From JASGCK01 sp031538565 (GTDB lineage: Bacteria; Pseudomonadota; Gammaproteobacteria; Burkholderiales; Burkholderiaceae_C), in contig JAVKLS010000021.1 in the NCBI GenBank assembly GCA_031538565.1, forward strand, positions 62,001 through 126,000: 64,000 nucleotides of DNA. Reading direction: 5' to 3'. Of the stretch, positions 49,712 to 58,622 are shown one piece after another. Under the pieces are notes generated by a model. It was not told where the DNA came from, searched no databases, and saw nothing but the letters and a program-made list of their open reading frames with translations. Within the stretch, counting starts at the first letter, position 1, and every line of letters begins with the position of its first letter. Both the position numbers and the translations under genes were made by a program.

Positions 49712-52696
49712 ATGACAAGTCGCACCATTCAAGCCTATGCATCTAACTCTTTCGATCACGACAGTGCCAGCGGTTCTGGGGTGGAGTTAGAAGACGCTTC
49801 TGGGCGCTCTGTGGTGTGGGCGGTTTATCAAATTTTGCGGCGTAATGGTTCAGTTGTTCCGTTTGAGCCGAGCAAAATTGCCGTCGCGATGATGAAGGCA
49901 TTTTTGGCGGTGCATGGCTCGCAGGGCGCTGCGTCAGCAAGCGTGCGCGAGACGGTGGATGCTCTCACAGAAGGTGTCATCAAAGCGCTGATGCGTTCAC
50001 GCCCAGGTGGGGGCGCATTCCATATTGAAGACATTCAAGATCAAGTCGAGTTGGGTTTAATGCGCGGCGGGCATCATGAAGTCGCACGTAGCTATGTGCT
50101 CTACCGTGAGCGCCGTGCGCAAGAGCGTGCCGCGCAAAAGGAGGCTGCTCCTGCGGCGCAAACGCCCCAATTTTTTGTAACTGATGGCGGTATGCGTGTG
50201 GCGCTTGACTTGGATGGTTTGCGTGCGCTGATTGCCGCCTCGTGCGCTGACTTAAATTCGGATGTCAAGCCAGAGCCGATTTTGGACTCGACGCTGCGCA
50301 ACTTGTACGACGGTGTGCCCATTGATGAGGTGTACAAGGCGGCCATCATGGCGGCACGTACGTTAATTGAAAAAGAGCCTGATTACACCTACGCCACTTC
50401 GCGTTTGTTGCTGCATACCATGCGTAAAGAAATTTTGGGTCAAGAAGTTTTGCAGTCCAGTATGGATGAGCGCTACCCCGAGTATTTTCCAGAATTCATT
50501 AAGCGTGGCGTGGACAGCGATTTGCTGGATGAGCGCATGCTGCATTTTGATTTGCAAAAACTTGGCAGGGCGCTTAGGCCTGAGCGCGATATGCGGTTTG
50601 ATTATCTTGGCTTGCAAACGCTGTATGACCGCTACTTTTTGCACGTGCGAAAAACACGTATTGAAATGCCGCAGGCATTTTTCATGCGCGTGGCAATGGG
50701 CTTGTCACTCAACGAGCTTAATCGCGAAGACCGCGCGATCGAGTTTTATGAAGTGCTTTCCACATTCAACTTTATGTCGAGCACGCCAACGCTTTTTAAC
50801 AGCGGCACGCAGCGCTCGCAGCTTTCTAGCTGTTATTTGAGTACGGTTCCAGATGATTTGGATGGTATTTACGAACTCATTAAGGAAAACGCATTGCTGT
50901 CTAAGTTTGCCGGAGGGCTTGGCAACGACTGGACGCGTGTGCGTGCTTTGGGTTCGCACATCAAGGGGACGAATGGCGAAAGCCAAGGTGTCGTGCCATT
51001 TTTAAAAGTGGTGAACGATACGGCGGTTGCAGTCAATCAAGGTGGCAAACGCAAAGGCGCAGTGTGCACCTATCTTGAATCTTGGCATTTGGATGTTGAG
51101 GAGTTTTTGGAGCTGCGTAAAAATACGGGTGACGATCGACGCCGCACGCACGACATGAATACGGCCAACTGGATTCCTGATTTGTTTATGAAGCGCGTGA
51201 TGGAAAAAGGAACGTGGACATTGTTCTCGCCTTCGGATGCACCTGATTTGCACGATAAATACGGCGTGGATTTTGAGAAATCCTATGTGCAATACGAGGC
51301 CTTGGCGGCTGAGGGCAAGATTAGTCCTACGCGCACGGTACAAGCAACCGATATGTGGCGCAAGATGCTGACGATGTTGTTTGAAACGGGGCATCCTTGG
51401 ATTACGTTTAAGGATCCAAGCAATATCCGCTCCCCGCAGCAACATGTGGGTGTTGTGCACTCCAGCAATTTATGCACTGAAATTACGCTCAACACCAGCG
51501 ACACAGAAACGGCTGTTTGCAATTTGGGTTCAGTCAATTTAGTGCAACACATCAAAACCAATTCTGATGGCTCCAAGGTTTTGGACCATGAAAAACTCAA
51601 ACGAACCATTGATACGGCCATGCGTATGCTGGATAACGTAATTGATATCAATTACTACGCGGTTAAAAAGGCGCGTGACTCCAATATGCGGCATCGCCCT
51701 GTCGGCTTGGGCTTGATGGGTTTTCAAGATAGTCTTTATGAGATGCGTATGTCGTACGCCTCAAGCGACGCCGTGCAGTTTGCAGATGAATCGATGGAGG
51801 TAATTTGTTATTACGCTTACAGCGCATCGAGTGACTTGGCCAAAGAGCGCGGACGCTATGCCAGTTACAAGGGCTCGCTTTGGGATAAGGGTATCTTGCC
51901 AATTGATAGCTTAGATATGTTGGCCAAAGAGCGTGGTGCCAATTATTTAGAAGTCGATCGCTCCAGCAAGATGGATTGGGCGTCGCTACGCGCCAAGATT
52001 TCAACGCAAGGAATGCGCAACTCCAATTGCGTGGCGATTGCGCCAACGGCAACTATTTCCAACATCATTGGGGTAGATGCATCGATTGAACCGAGTTTTG
52101 GCAATCTATCCGTCAAGTCCAACTTGTCAGGCGAGTTCACCATCATTAACAGTTATTTAGTGCGTGACCTCAAACGCTTAGGACTTTGGGATGACGTGAT
52201 GGTGATGGATCTCAAACATTTTGATGGTTCTCTGCGCCCGATTGATCGTGTGCCTGCTGACTTGAAAGCACTCTATGAAACCGCATTTGAAGTCGAGCCC
52301 AGGTGGTTGATTGAAGCAGGCTCGCGTCGCCAAAAATGGATCGATCAAGCGCAGTCACTCAATATTTATATGGCAGGAGCGTCTGGAAAAAAATTAGACG
52401 ACACCTACAAGCTGGCCTGGGTTCGTGGACTTAAAACAACGTACTACTTGCGCACGGTTGGCGCAACACACGCAGAAAAATCAACAGGACGCGCAGGCCA
52501 AATGAATGCTGTGAGCTCTGTTGCGACAGCCACATCGGATGAAGGGAAAGGCATAGCAGGAAAGGCGTTTGGCGGATCGGCGCCATCTGCATTGATGGCT
52601 GCAGCATTGGCTTCACAAGTTGATTTGTCAGCATCGCCTGCGACCGACATCAAGTTTTGTGCGATTGATGATCCTGGTTGCGAAGCCTGTCAATAA
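49712..52696 (+). CDS. nrdA: Ribonucleoside-diphosphate reductase, alpha subunit (class Ia)
   Basis: Start at the ATG at 49712 (994 residues), since the NrdR boxes would otherwise lie in coding sequence. An N-terminal ATP cone (about residues 30-120, VYQILRRNGSVVPFEPSKIAVAMMKAF) senses ATP/dATP. Catalytic residues are visible in QLSSCYLSTVPDD, SNLCTEITLN and ETAVCNLGSVNL, and the thioredoxin-reactive pair in the C-terminal GCEACQ. It reduces ribonucleotides to deoxyribonucleotides with NrdB. The ATP cone and paired NrdR boxes indicate allosteric and transcriptional control by nucleotide levels. Confidence 0.97.
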   Translation: MTSRTIQAYASNSFDHDSASGSGVELEDASGRSVVWAVYQILRRNGSVVPFEPSKIAVAMMKAFLAVHGSQGAASASVRETVDALTEGVIKALMRSRPGGGAFHIEDIQDQVELGLMRGGHHEVARSYVLYRERRAQERAAQKEAAPAAQTPQFFVTDGGMRVALDLDGLRALIAASCADLNSDVKPEPILDSTLRNLYDGVPIDEVYKAAIMAARTLIEKEPDYTYATSRLLLHTMRKEILGQEVLQSSMDERYPEYFPEFIKRGVDSDLLDERMLHFDLQKLGRALRPERDMRFDYLGLQTLYDRYFLHVRKTRIEMPQAFFMRVAMGLSLNELNREDRAIEFYEVLSTFNFMSSTPTLFNSGTQRSQLSSCYLSTVPDDLDGIYELIKENALLSKFAGGLGNDWTRVRALGSHIKGTNGESQGVVPFLKVVNDTAVAVNQGGKRKGAVCTYLESWHLDVEEFLELRKNTGDDRRRTHDMNTANWIPDLFMKRVMEKGTWTLFSPSDAPDLHDKYGVDFEKSYVQYEALAAEGKISPTRTVQATDMWRKMLTMLFETGHPWITFKDPSNIRSPQQHVGVVHSSNLCTEITLNTSDTETAVCNLGSVNLVQHIKTNSDGSKVLDHEKLKRTIDTAMRMLDNVIDINYYAVKKARDSNMRHRPVGLGLMGFQDSLYEMRMSYASSDAVQFADESMEVICYYAYSASSDLAKERGRYASYKGSLWDKGILPIDSLDMLAKERGANYLEVDRSSKMDWASLRAKISTQGMRNSNCVAIAPTATISNIIGVDASIEPSFGNLSVKSNLSGEFTIINSYLVRDLKRLGLWDDVMVMDLKHFDGSLRPIDRVPADLKALYETAFEVEPRWLIEAGSRRQKWIDQAQSLNIYMAGASGKKLDDTYKLAWVRGLKTTYYLRTVGATHAEKSTGRAGQMNAVSSVATATSDEGKGIAGKAFGGSAPSALMAAALASQVDLSASPATDIKFCAIDDPGCEACQ

Positions 52697-52798
52697 AACA
52701 CAACAAATGAGAAAGAAATGTAAACGCAGATTGAATAAATGCGAAATTATTTTGTGTTTGTTCGCATTGCATTTATCATCCGCTGAACGGAAAAAAAT

Positions 52799-53983
52799 AT
52801 GCTAACTTGGGACGAAGAAATAACATCCACATCAACGGCTTTGCCAGCATCAACCTCAAGCGCTTCGACGCTTGGTCTGCAAACCGCCCCCGTTTTTCCC
52901 GATGAAATTTTTCAAACGTCTGCGACGATTGCCCTTTCTGCTGCGACCGTCTTTCCTGCTGCCAAGCATCGTGTCAAGGCGTCGGATAAGCGCATCATCA
53001 ACGGACAAACCGATGTCAATCAACTAGTTCCATTCAAATACAAATGGGCTTGGGAGAAGTATTTAGCGACTTGCGCAAATCATTGGATGCCTCAAGAGAT
53101 TAATATGACGCGCGACATTGCGCTGTGGAAAGATCCGAACGGTTTGACAGATGATGAGCGTCGCTTGATCAAGCGCAACTTAGGATTCTTTGTGACGGCT
53201 GATTCATTAGCGGCTAACAATATCGTATTGGGTACTTATCGCCATATCACAGCCCCTGAGTGCCGCCAGTTTTTGCTACGCCAAGCGTTTGAAGAGGCGA
53301 TTCACACGCATGCTTATCAATACATTACCGAGTCACTTGGATTGGACGAGGCGGAAATTTTTAATGCGTACAACGAAATTCAATCCATTCGCGATAAAGA
53401 CCAATTCTTAATTCCTTTTATTGATGCCATTTCCGACCCCAACTTCAAAACAGGAACTACGAAAAACGATCAGACGCTGCTTAAATCCCTGATTGTGTTT
53501 GCGTGCTTAATGGAGGGTTTGTTCTTCTATGTAGGTTTTACACAGATATTAGCGTTGGGTCGGCAAAATAAAATGACAGGCTCAGCCGAGCAATACCAAT
53601 ACATTTTGCGTGACGAGTCCATGCACTGTAATTTCGGCATCGACTTAATCAATCAGTTGAAGCTTGAAAATCCACATCTGTGGACATCTGAATTCAAAGC
53701 GGAAATCAACGCGCTGTTCATGAAGGCGGTGGAATTGGAGTACCGTTATGCAGAAGATACGATGCCACGCGGTGTATTGGGCTTGAATGCTTCGATGTTT
53801 AAAGGGTACTTGCGCTACATCGCCAATCGTCGTGCTGTGCAAATTGGTTTAGATGCGCTATTCCCCGATGAGGAAAATCCATTTCCATGGATGAGCGAAA
53901 TGATCGACCTCAAAAAAGAGCGTAATTTTTTTGAAACGCGCGTGATTGAATACCAATCAGGCGGTGCTTTATCTTGGGATTGA
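52799..53983 (+). CDS. nrdB: Ribonucleoside-diphosphate reductase, beta subunit
   Basis: The 394-residue ferritin-like protein carries the diiron ligands and radical tyrosine: Asp in FVTADSLAANN, Glu and His in QAFEEAIHTHAYQY with the Tyr four residues after the His (the radical Tyr position), Glu in LMEGLFFYVGF and the DESMHCNFG Glu/His pair. It supplies the stable radical for NrdA. The N-terminal 60 residues are Ser/Thr/Ala-rich and less conserved. It follows nrdA after 102 bp and is presumably cotranscribed from the NrdR-controlled promoter. Confidence 0.97.
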   Translation: MLTWDEEITSTSTALPASTSSASTLGLQTAPVFPDEIFQTSATIALSAATVFPAAKHRVKASDKRIINGQTDVNQLVPFKYKWAWEKYLATCANHWMPQEINMTRDIALWKDPNGLTDDERRLIKRNLGFFVTADSLAANNIVLGTYRHITAPECRQFLLRQAFEEAIHTHAYQYITESLGLDEAEIFNAYNEIQSIRDKDQFLIPFIDAISDPNFKTGTTKNDQTLLKSLIVFACLMEGLFFYVGFTQILALGRQNKMTGSAEQYQYILRDESMHCNFGIDLINQLKLENPHLWTSEFKAEINALFMKAVELEYRYAEDTMPRGVLGLNASMFKGYLRYIANRRAVQIGLDALFPDEENPFPWMSEMIDLKKERNFFETRVIEYQSGGALSWD

Positions 53984-54022
53984 AATTCCACACATCATGT
54001 TTTTAAGAATTGCAAAATCTTC

Positions 54023-54056
54023 AATAACCATCATTCCAGTTGTGCGAATGGTTATT
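54023..54056 (+). other. Hairpin 1 in the leader of the histone-like gene
   Basis: AATAACCAT (54023-54031) is complementary to ATGGTTATT (54048-54056), a 9-bp stem with a 16-base loop. It is followed by GGGG and then a second hairpin, with no U-tract. It lies between nrdB and the histone-like gene and could be part of a structured leader or the end of the nrdB transcript. Confidence 0.5.
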
Positions 54057-54072
54057 GGGGGTTGCACCCCTG

Positions 54073-54109
54073 TTCAAGCCGCTGAAAGCGAGTCTTTCAA
54101 CGGCTTGAA
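54073..54109 (+). other. Hairpin 2 in the leader of the histone-like gene
   Basis: TTCAAGCCG (54073-54081) pairs with CGGCTTGAA (54101-54109). Inside, GAAAG (54084-54088) pairs with CTTTC (54094-54098), giving a long two-part stem with a small internal loop. No poly-U follows, so it is not a standard terminator. It lies about 70 bases before the ATG of the histone-like gene. Confidence 0.6.
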
Positions 54110-54176
54110 TCGTTTGCGCCAAATCTCCCATGTGGACGCGAGCGAATCTTCAATTGAAAAAACCTAGGAGAGAAAA

Positions 54177-54599
54177 ATGGCAACTGCAAAAAAACCCGCA
54201 GCAAAGAAAGCTGCACCCGCAAAAAAACCTGCTGCTAAAAAACCAGTAGCGAAAAAGCCTGCTGCTAAAAAAGTTGCGGCCAAAAAGCCAGTAGCAAAAA
54301 AGCCAGTAGCGAAAAAACCTGCTGCTAAAAAAGTTGCGGCCAAAAAGCCAGTAGCGAAAAAGCCTGTTGCTAAAAAAGTTGCGGCTAAAAAGCCTGTAGC
54401 GAAAAAGCCTGCCGCTAAAAAAGTCGCCGCCAAAAAACCAGCGGCAAAGAAGGCGGTAGCTAAAAAAGCACCAGCGAAGAAAGCAGCGGCTAAGCCTGCA
54501 GCAAAAAAGTCACTCGCTAAGCCAATGGCCAAACCTGCTGTGAAAACAACGATCAGCTCACAAGCTGCGTGGCCTTTTCCAACAGCGTCGAAGCCTTAA
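54177..54599 (+). CDS. Histone H1-like lysine/alanine-rich DNA-binding protein
   Basis: The 140-residue protein is almost entirely made of Ala-Lys-Lys-Pro type pentapeptides (AAKKP, VAKKP, VAAKK), giving an extremely basic, low-complexity chain like the C-terminal tail of eukaryotic H1 and the H1-like proteins common in Burkholderiales. Such proteins bind and compact DNA without sequence specificity. Only the last 25 residues (TTISSQAAWPFPTASKP) depart from the repeat. TAGGAG precedes the ATG. It is monocistronic: a structured leader lies upstream and a strong terminator downstream. Confidence 0.9.
   Translation: MATAKKPAAKKAAPAKKPAAKKPVAKKPAAKKVAAKKPVAKKPVAKKPAAKKVAAKKPVAKKPVAKKVAAKKPVAKKPAAKKVAAKKPAAKKAVAKKAPAKKAAAKPAAKKSLAKPMAKPAVKTTISSQAAWPFPTASKP
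54258..54377 (+). repeat. Tandem 60-bp repeats inside the histone-like gene
   Basis: Two nearly identical 60-bp units start at 54258 and 54318, each encoding a 20-residue block (PAAKKVAAKK then PVAKKPVAKK). A shorter, diverged third unit follows. Exact in-frame repeats like this are prone to slippage, so the protein length probably varies among strains. Confidence 0.8.
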
Positions 54600-54616
54600 G
54601 CTTTAGCGGTTCCCTT

Positions 54617-54661
54617 TAAAAACCCCACAAGCATGACCTTGTCATGCTTGTGGGGTTTTTC
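54617..54661. terminator. Bidirectional intrinsic terminator
   Basis: A perfect stem from 54621-54637 and 54641-54657 (core CCCCACAAGCATGAC and its complement) closes on a CTT loop. It is flanked by an A-run on the left and TTTTT on the right, so it can terminate both the rightward histone-like gene and the leftward gene cluster that ends at 54668. It is the strongest terminator in the window. Confidence 0.95.
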
Positions 54662-54667
54662 TATGGG

Positions 54668-55570
54668 CTAGTTGAATGTGAGCGTGTTCGGGAGCGTGTA
54701 ATTTTGCCCTCCCATTTTTGTGATTTTGATGGCCGCAACTTGATTGCCAAGGGCAGCGCAGCGCGCCATAGTCCACCCCTTTTCTAAGCCAAACAAAAGT
54801 GCTCCGCGCCAAGCATCGCCACAGCCCGTTGGGTCAACAACATGACTGGCAATGACGGGATCAACGAGCGACATGACATTGTTTTCCCACACTTGTGCGC
54901 CGCGCTCCCCAGTGGTGATGGCATAACCTTTTACGTGTGATGCGATGTCTGTGTGCGAGTATCCTGTGCGCTCCGATAGCATTTGCGCTTCGTAATCATT
55001 GACTGTGATCCACGTGGCTAGCTCGATGAAGTGCCTGAGTTCAGTGCCATTAAACATGGGAAGACCTTGTCCAGGATCAAAAACAAAAGGAATGCCTGCT
55101 GCGTGAAATTGCGAGGCGTGCTCTAGCATGGCCTGCCTGCCATCGGGGGAGACGATACCCAGCTTGATATCACTTCTTGCCGTGATGGTGTTTTGATGTG
55201 CCTCTGCCATTGCTCCTGGGTGGAAGGCGGTAATTTGGTTGTTGTCGTTGTCGGTCATGATCATTGCCAAAGCGGTCACGGACTGAGGTACGGCGCTGAC
55301 AAACTCGGTGTTAATGCCTAGTGAGTGAAGGCGCGTTAGATAGTCCGCGCCGTCATGGCCTATTGTTGCCATTGGAAGCGGCGTGCCGCCTAGCAACTTC
55401 AAGCTATACGCGATATTGCCTGCACAACCACCAAACTCGCGCTGGAGATGCGGTACATAAAACGACACGCTGAGTTTATGCAATTGGTCTGGCAAGATGG
55501 CGTCGGAAAATCGACCCTCAAAGCGCATGATGTTGTCGAAAGCCAAAGAGCCGCAAATAATAGAAGCCAT
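54668..55570 (-). CDS. PfkB family carbohydrate/adenosine kinase
   Basis: The 300-residue ribokinase-like protein has the N-terminal GGCAGNIAYSLKLLGG substrate motif and the C-terminal DPTGCGDAWRGALLFGLEKG motif with the catalytic Asp and anion hole. The monovalent-cation-site region shows ITTGERGAQVW. It phosphorylates a sugar or nucleoside; resemblance in the N-terminal half to mycobacterial adenosine/carbohydrate kinases is noted, but the substrate is not certain. It is the last gene of the leftward run from metH and ends at a bidirectional terminator. Confidence 0.88.
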   Translation of the reverse strand: MASIICGSLAFDNIMRFEGRFSDAILPDQLHKLSVSFYVPHLQREFGGCAGNIAYSLKLLGGTPLPMATIGHDGADYLTRLHSLGINTEFVSAVPQSVTALAMIMTDNDNNQITAFHPGAMAEAHQNTITARSDIKLGIVSPDGRQAMLEHASQFHAAGIPFVFDPGQGLPMFNGTELRHFIELATWITVNDYEAQMLSERTGYSHTDIASHVKGYAITTGERGAQVWENNVMSLVDPVIASHVVDPTGCGDAWRGALLFGLEKGWTMARCAALGNQVAAIKITKMGGQNYTLPNTLTFN

Positions 55571-55599
55571 AAGATAGAAAAACCTAGTGAAGTAAAAAT

Positions 55600-56343
55600 T
55601 TAAGGATAAAAAACAGTCAAGCGATAACCTGTAATTGATTTTGTATCCATGCGGTTGTTAGCGCCTAGTTTGGAAGTAATGAGCCAATGAAATGTCTTCT
55701 CTTCACCTGTGGCCAAGGAGGTTGGGCTATTGCCTTCAGGCTTGACAATTGAGCGAATGAGTAGCGCATCGTTTGAGTCCGTCAATTGCAACTCGAACTG
55801 CGGAACGATGAGCGCAGACGCTGTGATATTTTTGATTTGTGTGGTCAAACGAAAACTATCCGATCCTTCTTTCAAGAAGCTAGAGTTTTCGATAAGCCAG
55901 CCGTCGATTTGGCGTCTGGCCTGCGACTGGCAGAGCCACTGGGTGCAAAAAATTTTCGTCCAAGGCGCAAGACTTGGGAACCAAGCGTTGACGCGCTCTC
56001 GCTCCGTGCGCACGACTTGCGACGCAAGCATGGCGAACAGTATCAAACTAAAAATGAGTAAGAGAATTCGCGTGAATGGATGCGTCCAAAAAAGTTTTTT
56101 GTGCGCTTCGTGTATAAAACTTAAATCAGCGCTGTCAATGGCTTCACCCAAAACCGCATCATGTTCAATGAACTCGTGGCTCGTTTGTGGGTGAGATAGA
56201 TCATCCTGTGCAGCTAATTGTGCCTTGGCATTAAATACCTCCATGCAGTGACCGCAGCGAACTTGCCCATCGGATGCTTCCAGTTGCTCGGCAGCCATGG
56301 TAAATACGGTCGCGCAGCTAGGACAGGTGGCTACTAGATTCAT
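55600..56343 (-). CDS. DUF3426 zinc-ribbon membrane protein
   Basis: Start at the ATG at 56343, which overlaps the prmA stop in ATGA; an earlier in-frame Met would lie deeper inside prmA. The 247-residue protein begins with an MJ0042-type zinc ribbon (MNLVATCPSCATVFTMAAEQLEASDGQVRCGHCMEVFNA), has one membrane helix (ILLLIFSLILFAMLASQVV, about residues 92-110) and a periplasmic DUF3426 domain. It is a conserved neighbour of prmA in betaproteobacteria with unknown function. Similarity of the ribbon to anti-sigma and regulatory zinc ribbons does not define a role. Confidence 0.88.
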   Translation of the reverse strand: MNLVATCPSCATVFTMAAEQLEASDGQVRCGHCMEVFNAKAQLAAQDDLSHPQTSHEFIEHDAVLGEAIDSADLSFIHEAHKKLFWTHPFTRILLLIFSLILFAMLASQVVRTERERVNAWFPSLAPWTKIFCTQWLCQSQARRQIDGWLIENSSFLKEGSDSFRLTTQIKNITASALIVPQFELQLTDSNDALLIRSIVKPEGNSPTSLATGEEKTFHWLITSKLGANNRMDTKSITGYRLTVFYP

Positions 56344-57227
56344 GTCGTCATTAAAACCCAACCATCCATGATGTCGGCAACTTTGAGCGTTACATAGGGG
56401 GCGTATGCGTCTTTTAATTCTTGTGCTTGGCGCTCCAAAATTCCTGCCAGCACTAAATGCCCGTTATGGGCAATATGTCCGCATAGCAGCGGCGCTAAAA
56501 CTTTGAGTGGTGAGGCAAGGATGTTGGCAAGCACCGTGTCATATTTGCCCGTAGCAAGAGTGGGTAACCCCAGCTGGATGTCCGCGTTATTGGCGCGAGC
56601 ATTGTCCTGCGCTGCGGTCACGGCAGCAGGGTCAATATCGACACCGCAAACCGAGGGCGCCCCAAACTTGTGTGCGGCGATCGCCAAAATACCAGAGCCA
56701 CAGCCATAGTCTAAAGTTGCGCCCAGCGGCAGTCCTTCGTTTGCAGTGCGGTTTGCAATCCAGCGTAGGCACATCAAAGTGGTAGGGTGCGTGCCCGTGC
56801 CAAAGGCCAACCCTGGGTCAAGTCTGATAATTTGCTGTGCGCCTAGAGGTGGTTCGCACCATGTGGGTACGATGAAAAAACTATCCGTAACACGCACGGG
56901 TGCAAATTGCGACTGCGTGAGGCGCACCCAATCTTGCTCGGGCACGGCACAAACGCCCAGAGCATGGCTGCTTGAAAAAAAATCTTGCAAAGTTAAGGTG
57001 GACAAAGCTTGGTTTGCAGACAGCCCATCTAAAAACAAGGCGTTTAACCGAGAGTGCGCCCAAGCTGTGTGCGGCATGGGCATATTAGGCTCGCCAAACA
57101 GCGCTCGCTCTGCCGCTGTTCCTGCGTCTGCATCTTCAACCGAAACGCTAACTGCGCCGAGCTCCATGACCGCATCGCTCACGATATCGACAGCGGTTTC
57201 TGGACACAGCAAACAAAGTTCAAACAT
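56340..57227 (-). CDS. prmA: Ribosomal protein L11 methyltransferase PrmA
   Basis: The 295-residue enzyme has an N-terminal substrate-recognition domain and a C-terminal SAM-dependent methyltransferase with LDPGLAFGTGTHPTTLMCLRW, LDYGCGSGILAIAAHKFG and DTVLANILASPLKVLAPLL. It trimethylates lysines and the N-terminus of L11. It lies 13 bp after accC and is coupled to the DUF3426 gene by a 4-bp overlap. The N-terminal domain is divergent, as usual. Confidence 0.95.
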   Translation of the reverse strand: MFELCLLCPETAVDIVSDAVMELGAVSVSVEDADAGTAAERALFGEPNMPMPHTAWAHSRLNALFLDGLSANQALSTLTLQDFFSSSHALGVCAVPEQDWVRLTQSQFAPVRVTDSFFIVPTWCEPPLGAQQIIRLDPGLAFGTGTHPTTLMCLRWIANRTANEGLPLGATLDYGCGSGILAIAAHKFGAPSVCGVDIDPAAVTAAQDNARANNADIQLGLPTLATGKYDTVLANILASPLKVLAPLLCGHIAHNGHLVLAGILERQAQELKDAYAPYVTLKVADIMDGWVLMTT

Positions 57228-57240
57228 GATGATGTTCGTT

Positions 57241-58608
57241 TTAGGTGCGAGTTGATTTTGTATGCCGCGCTAGCCACTCCTCGAGGTAGTGGATATTAGT
57301 TCCGCCTTGAATGAAGCGTGGATCACTCATCAGTTCCGCATGGAGTGGGATATTGGTTTTAATGCCCTCGACCACGGTTTCAGCCAGAGCGGTACGCATT
57401 CGTGCGATTGCAATTTCGCGCGTGCGCCCGTGCACAATGATTTTGCCAATCATGGAGTCATAAAAAGGAGGCACGATGTAGTTGGTGTAAACGTGCGAAT
57501 CAACCCGTACACCAGGCCCGCCTGGCGCGTGCCACATGGTAATTTTCCCAGGCGATGGTGTGAAGTTGTAGGGATCTTCGGCGTTAATTCGCACCTCAAT
57601 GGCATGGCCTTGATTTTGAATTTGCTTTTGTGTAAATGGCAACGGCTCATTGGCCGCCACCATGATTTGTGTACGAACAATATCGACGCCGCTCACCCAC
57701 TCCGTTACGGGATGCTCAACCTGCACGCGGGTATTCATTTCGATAAAGAAAAACTCACCGTTTTCGTACAAAAACTCAAACGTGCCTGCACCTCGGTAGT
57801 TGATTTTTCGACAAGCGGCCGCACAGCGCTCACCAATTTTTTCAATCAGCTTGCGTGGAATATCGGGTGCGGGTGCTTCTTCAATGATTTTTTGATGGCG
57901 TCGCTGCATGGAGCAATCACGCTCACCCAGCCAGACCGCGTGTTTATGCTGATCGGCAATGATTTGAATTTCAATGTGGCGCGGATTTTGCAGAAACTTC
58001 TCTAGGTAAACCTCGGGATTGCCAAATGCAGCGCCCGCTTCCGCTTTAGTCATTTGCACCGCGTTGATTAAAGCCGTTTCGCTTTGCACGACGCGCATTC
58101 CTCGCCCGCCGCCGCCGCCCGAGGCCTTGATGATGACGGGATAGCCTACTGATTTAGCAATTTTTTTAATTGCTGCTGGGTCCTCTGGTAGCGCGCCTTG
58201 CGAGCCAGGCACGGTGGGTACACCCGCTTTGATCATGGCTTGCTTGGCCGAGACTTTGTCGCCCATCAGCCGAATCGACTCCGCTGTGGGACCGATGAAG
58301 ACGAAACCGCTTTGCTCGACGCGTTCCGCAAAATCGGCATTCTCGCTAAAAAAACCATAACCTGGGTGGATGGCTTCGGACTCGGTAACCTCAGCCGCCG
58401 CAATGATGGCGGGCATGGAGAGGTAACTTTTGCTAGACGGTGCAGGGCCAATGCATACCGCTTCGTCTGCGAGGCGCACATATTTAGCATCACGATCGGC
58501 TTCGGAGTACACCACCACTGAGCGGATCCCCATTTCGCGACAAGCGCGCTGGATGCGAAGCGCAATTTCACCGCGATTGGCGATCAAAATTTTCTTAAAC
58601 ATAGCCAT
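57241..58608 (-). CDS. accC: Acetyl-CoA carboxylase, biotin carboxylase subunit
   Basis: The 455-residue ATP-grasp enzyme shows FKKILIANRGEIALRIQRACRE, the glycine-rich ATP loop KASGGGGGRGMRVV, EKFLQNPRHIEIQI, ERDCSMQRRHQKIIEEAPAP, the catalytic EMNTRVQVEHPVTEWV and a C-terminal domain. It carboxylates biotin on AccB with bicarbonate and ATP, the first step of fatty-acid synthesis. Two ATGs six bases apart could start it. It follows accB by 14 bp. Confidence 0.97.
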   Translation of the reverse strand: MAMFKKILIANRGEIALRIQRACREMGIRSVVVYSEADRDAKYVRLADEAVCIGPAPSSKSYLSMPAIIAAAEVTESEAIHPGYGFFSENADFAERVEQSGFVFIGPTAESIRLMGDKVSAKQAMIKAGVPTVPGSQGALPEDPAAIKKIAKSVGYPVIIKASGGGGGRGMRVVQSETALINAVQMTKAEAGAAFGNPEVYLEKFLQNPRHIEIQIIADQHKHAVWLGERDCSMQRRHQKIIEEAPAPDIPRKLIEKIGERCAAACRKINYRGAGTFEFLYENGEFFFIEMNTRVQVEHPVTEWVSGVDIVRTQIMVAANEPLPFTQKQIQNQGHAIEVRINAEDPYNFTPSPGKITMWHAPGGPGVRVDSHVYTNYIVPPFYDSMIGKIIVHGRTREIAIARMRTALAETVVEGIKTNIPLHAELMSDPRFIQGGTNIHYLEEWLARHTKSTRT

Positions 58609-58622
58609 GAAGATGCGGCGCT

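Noticed and set aside
54177..54599. CRISPR-like or other DNA repeat array
   Set aside because: The repeats are in-frame coding units for Lys/Ala/Pro pentapeptides, without unique spacers; they belong to the histone-like gene.
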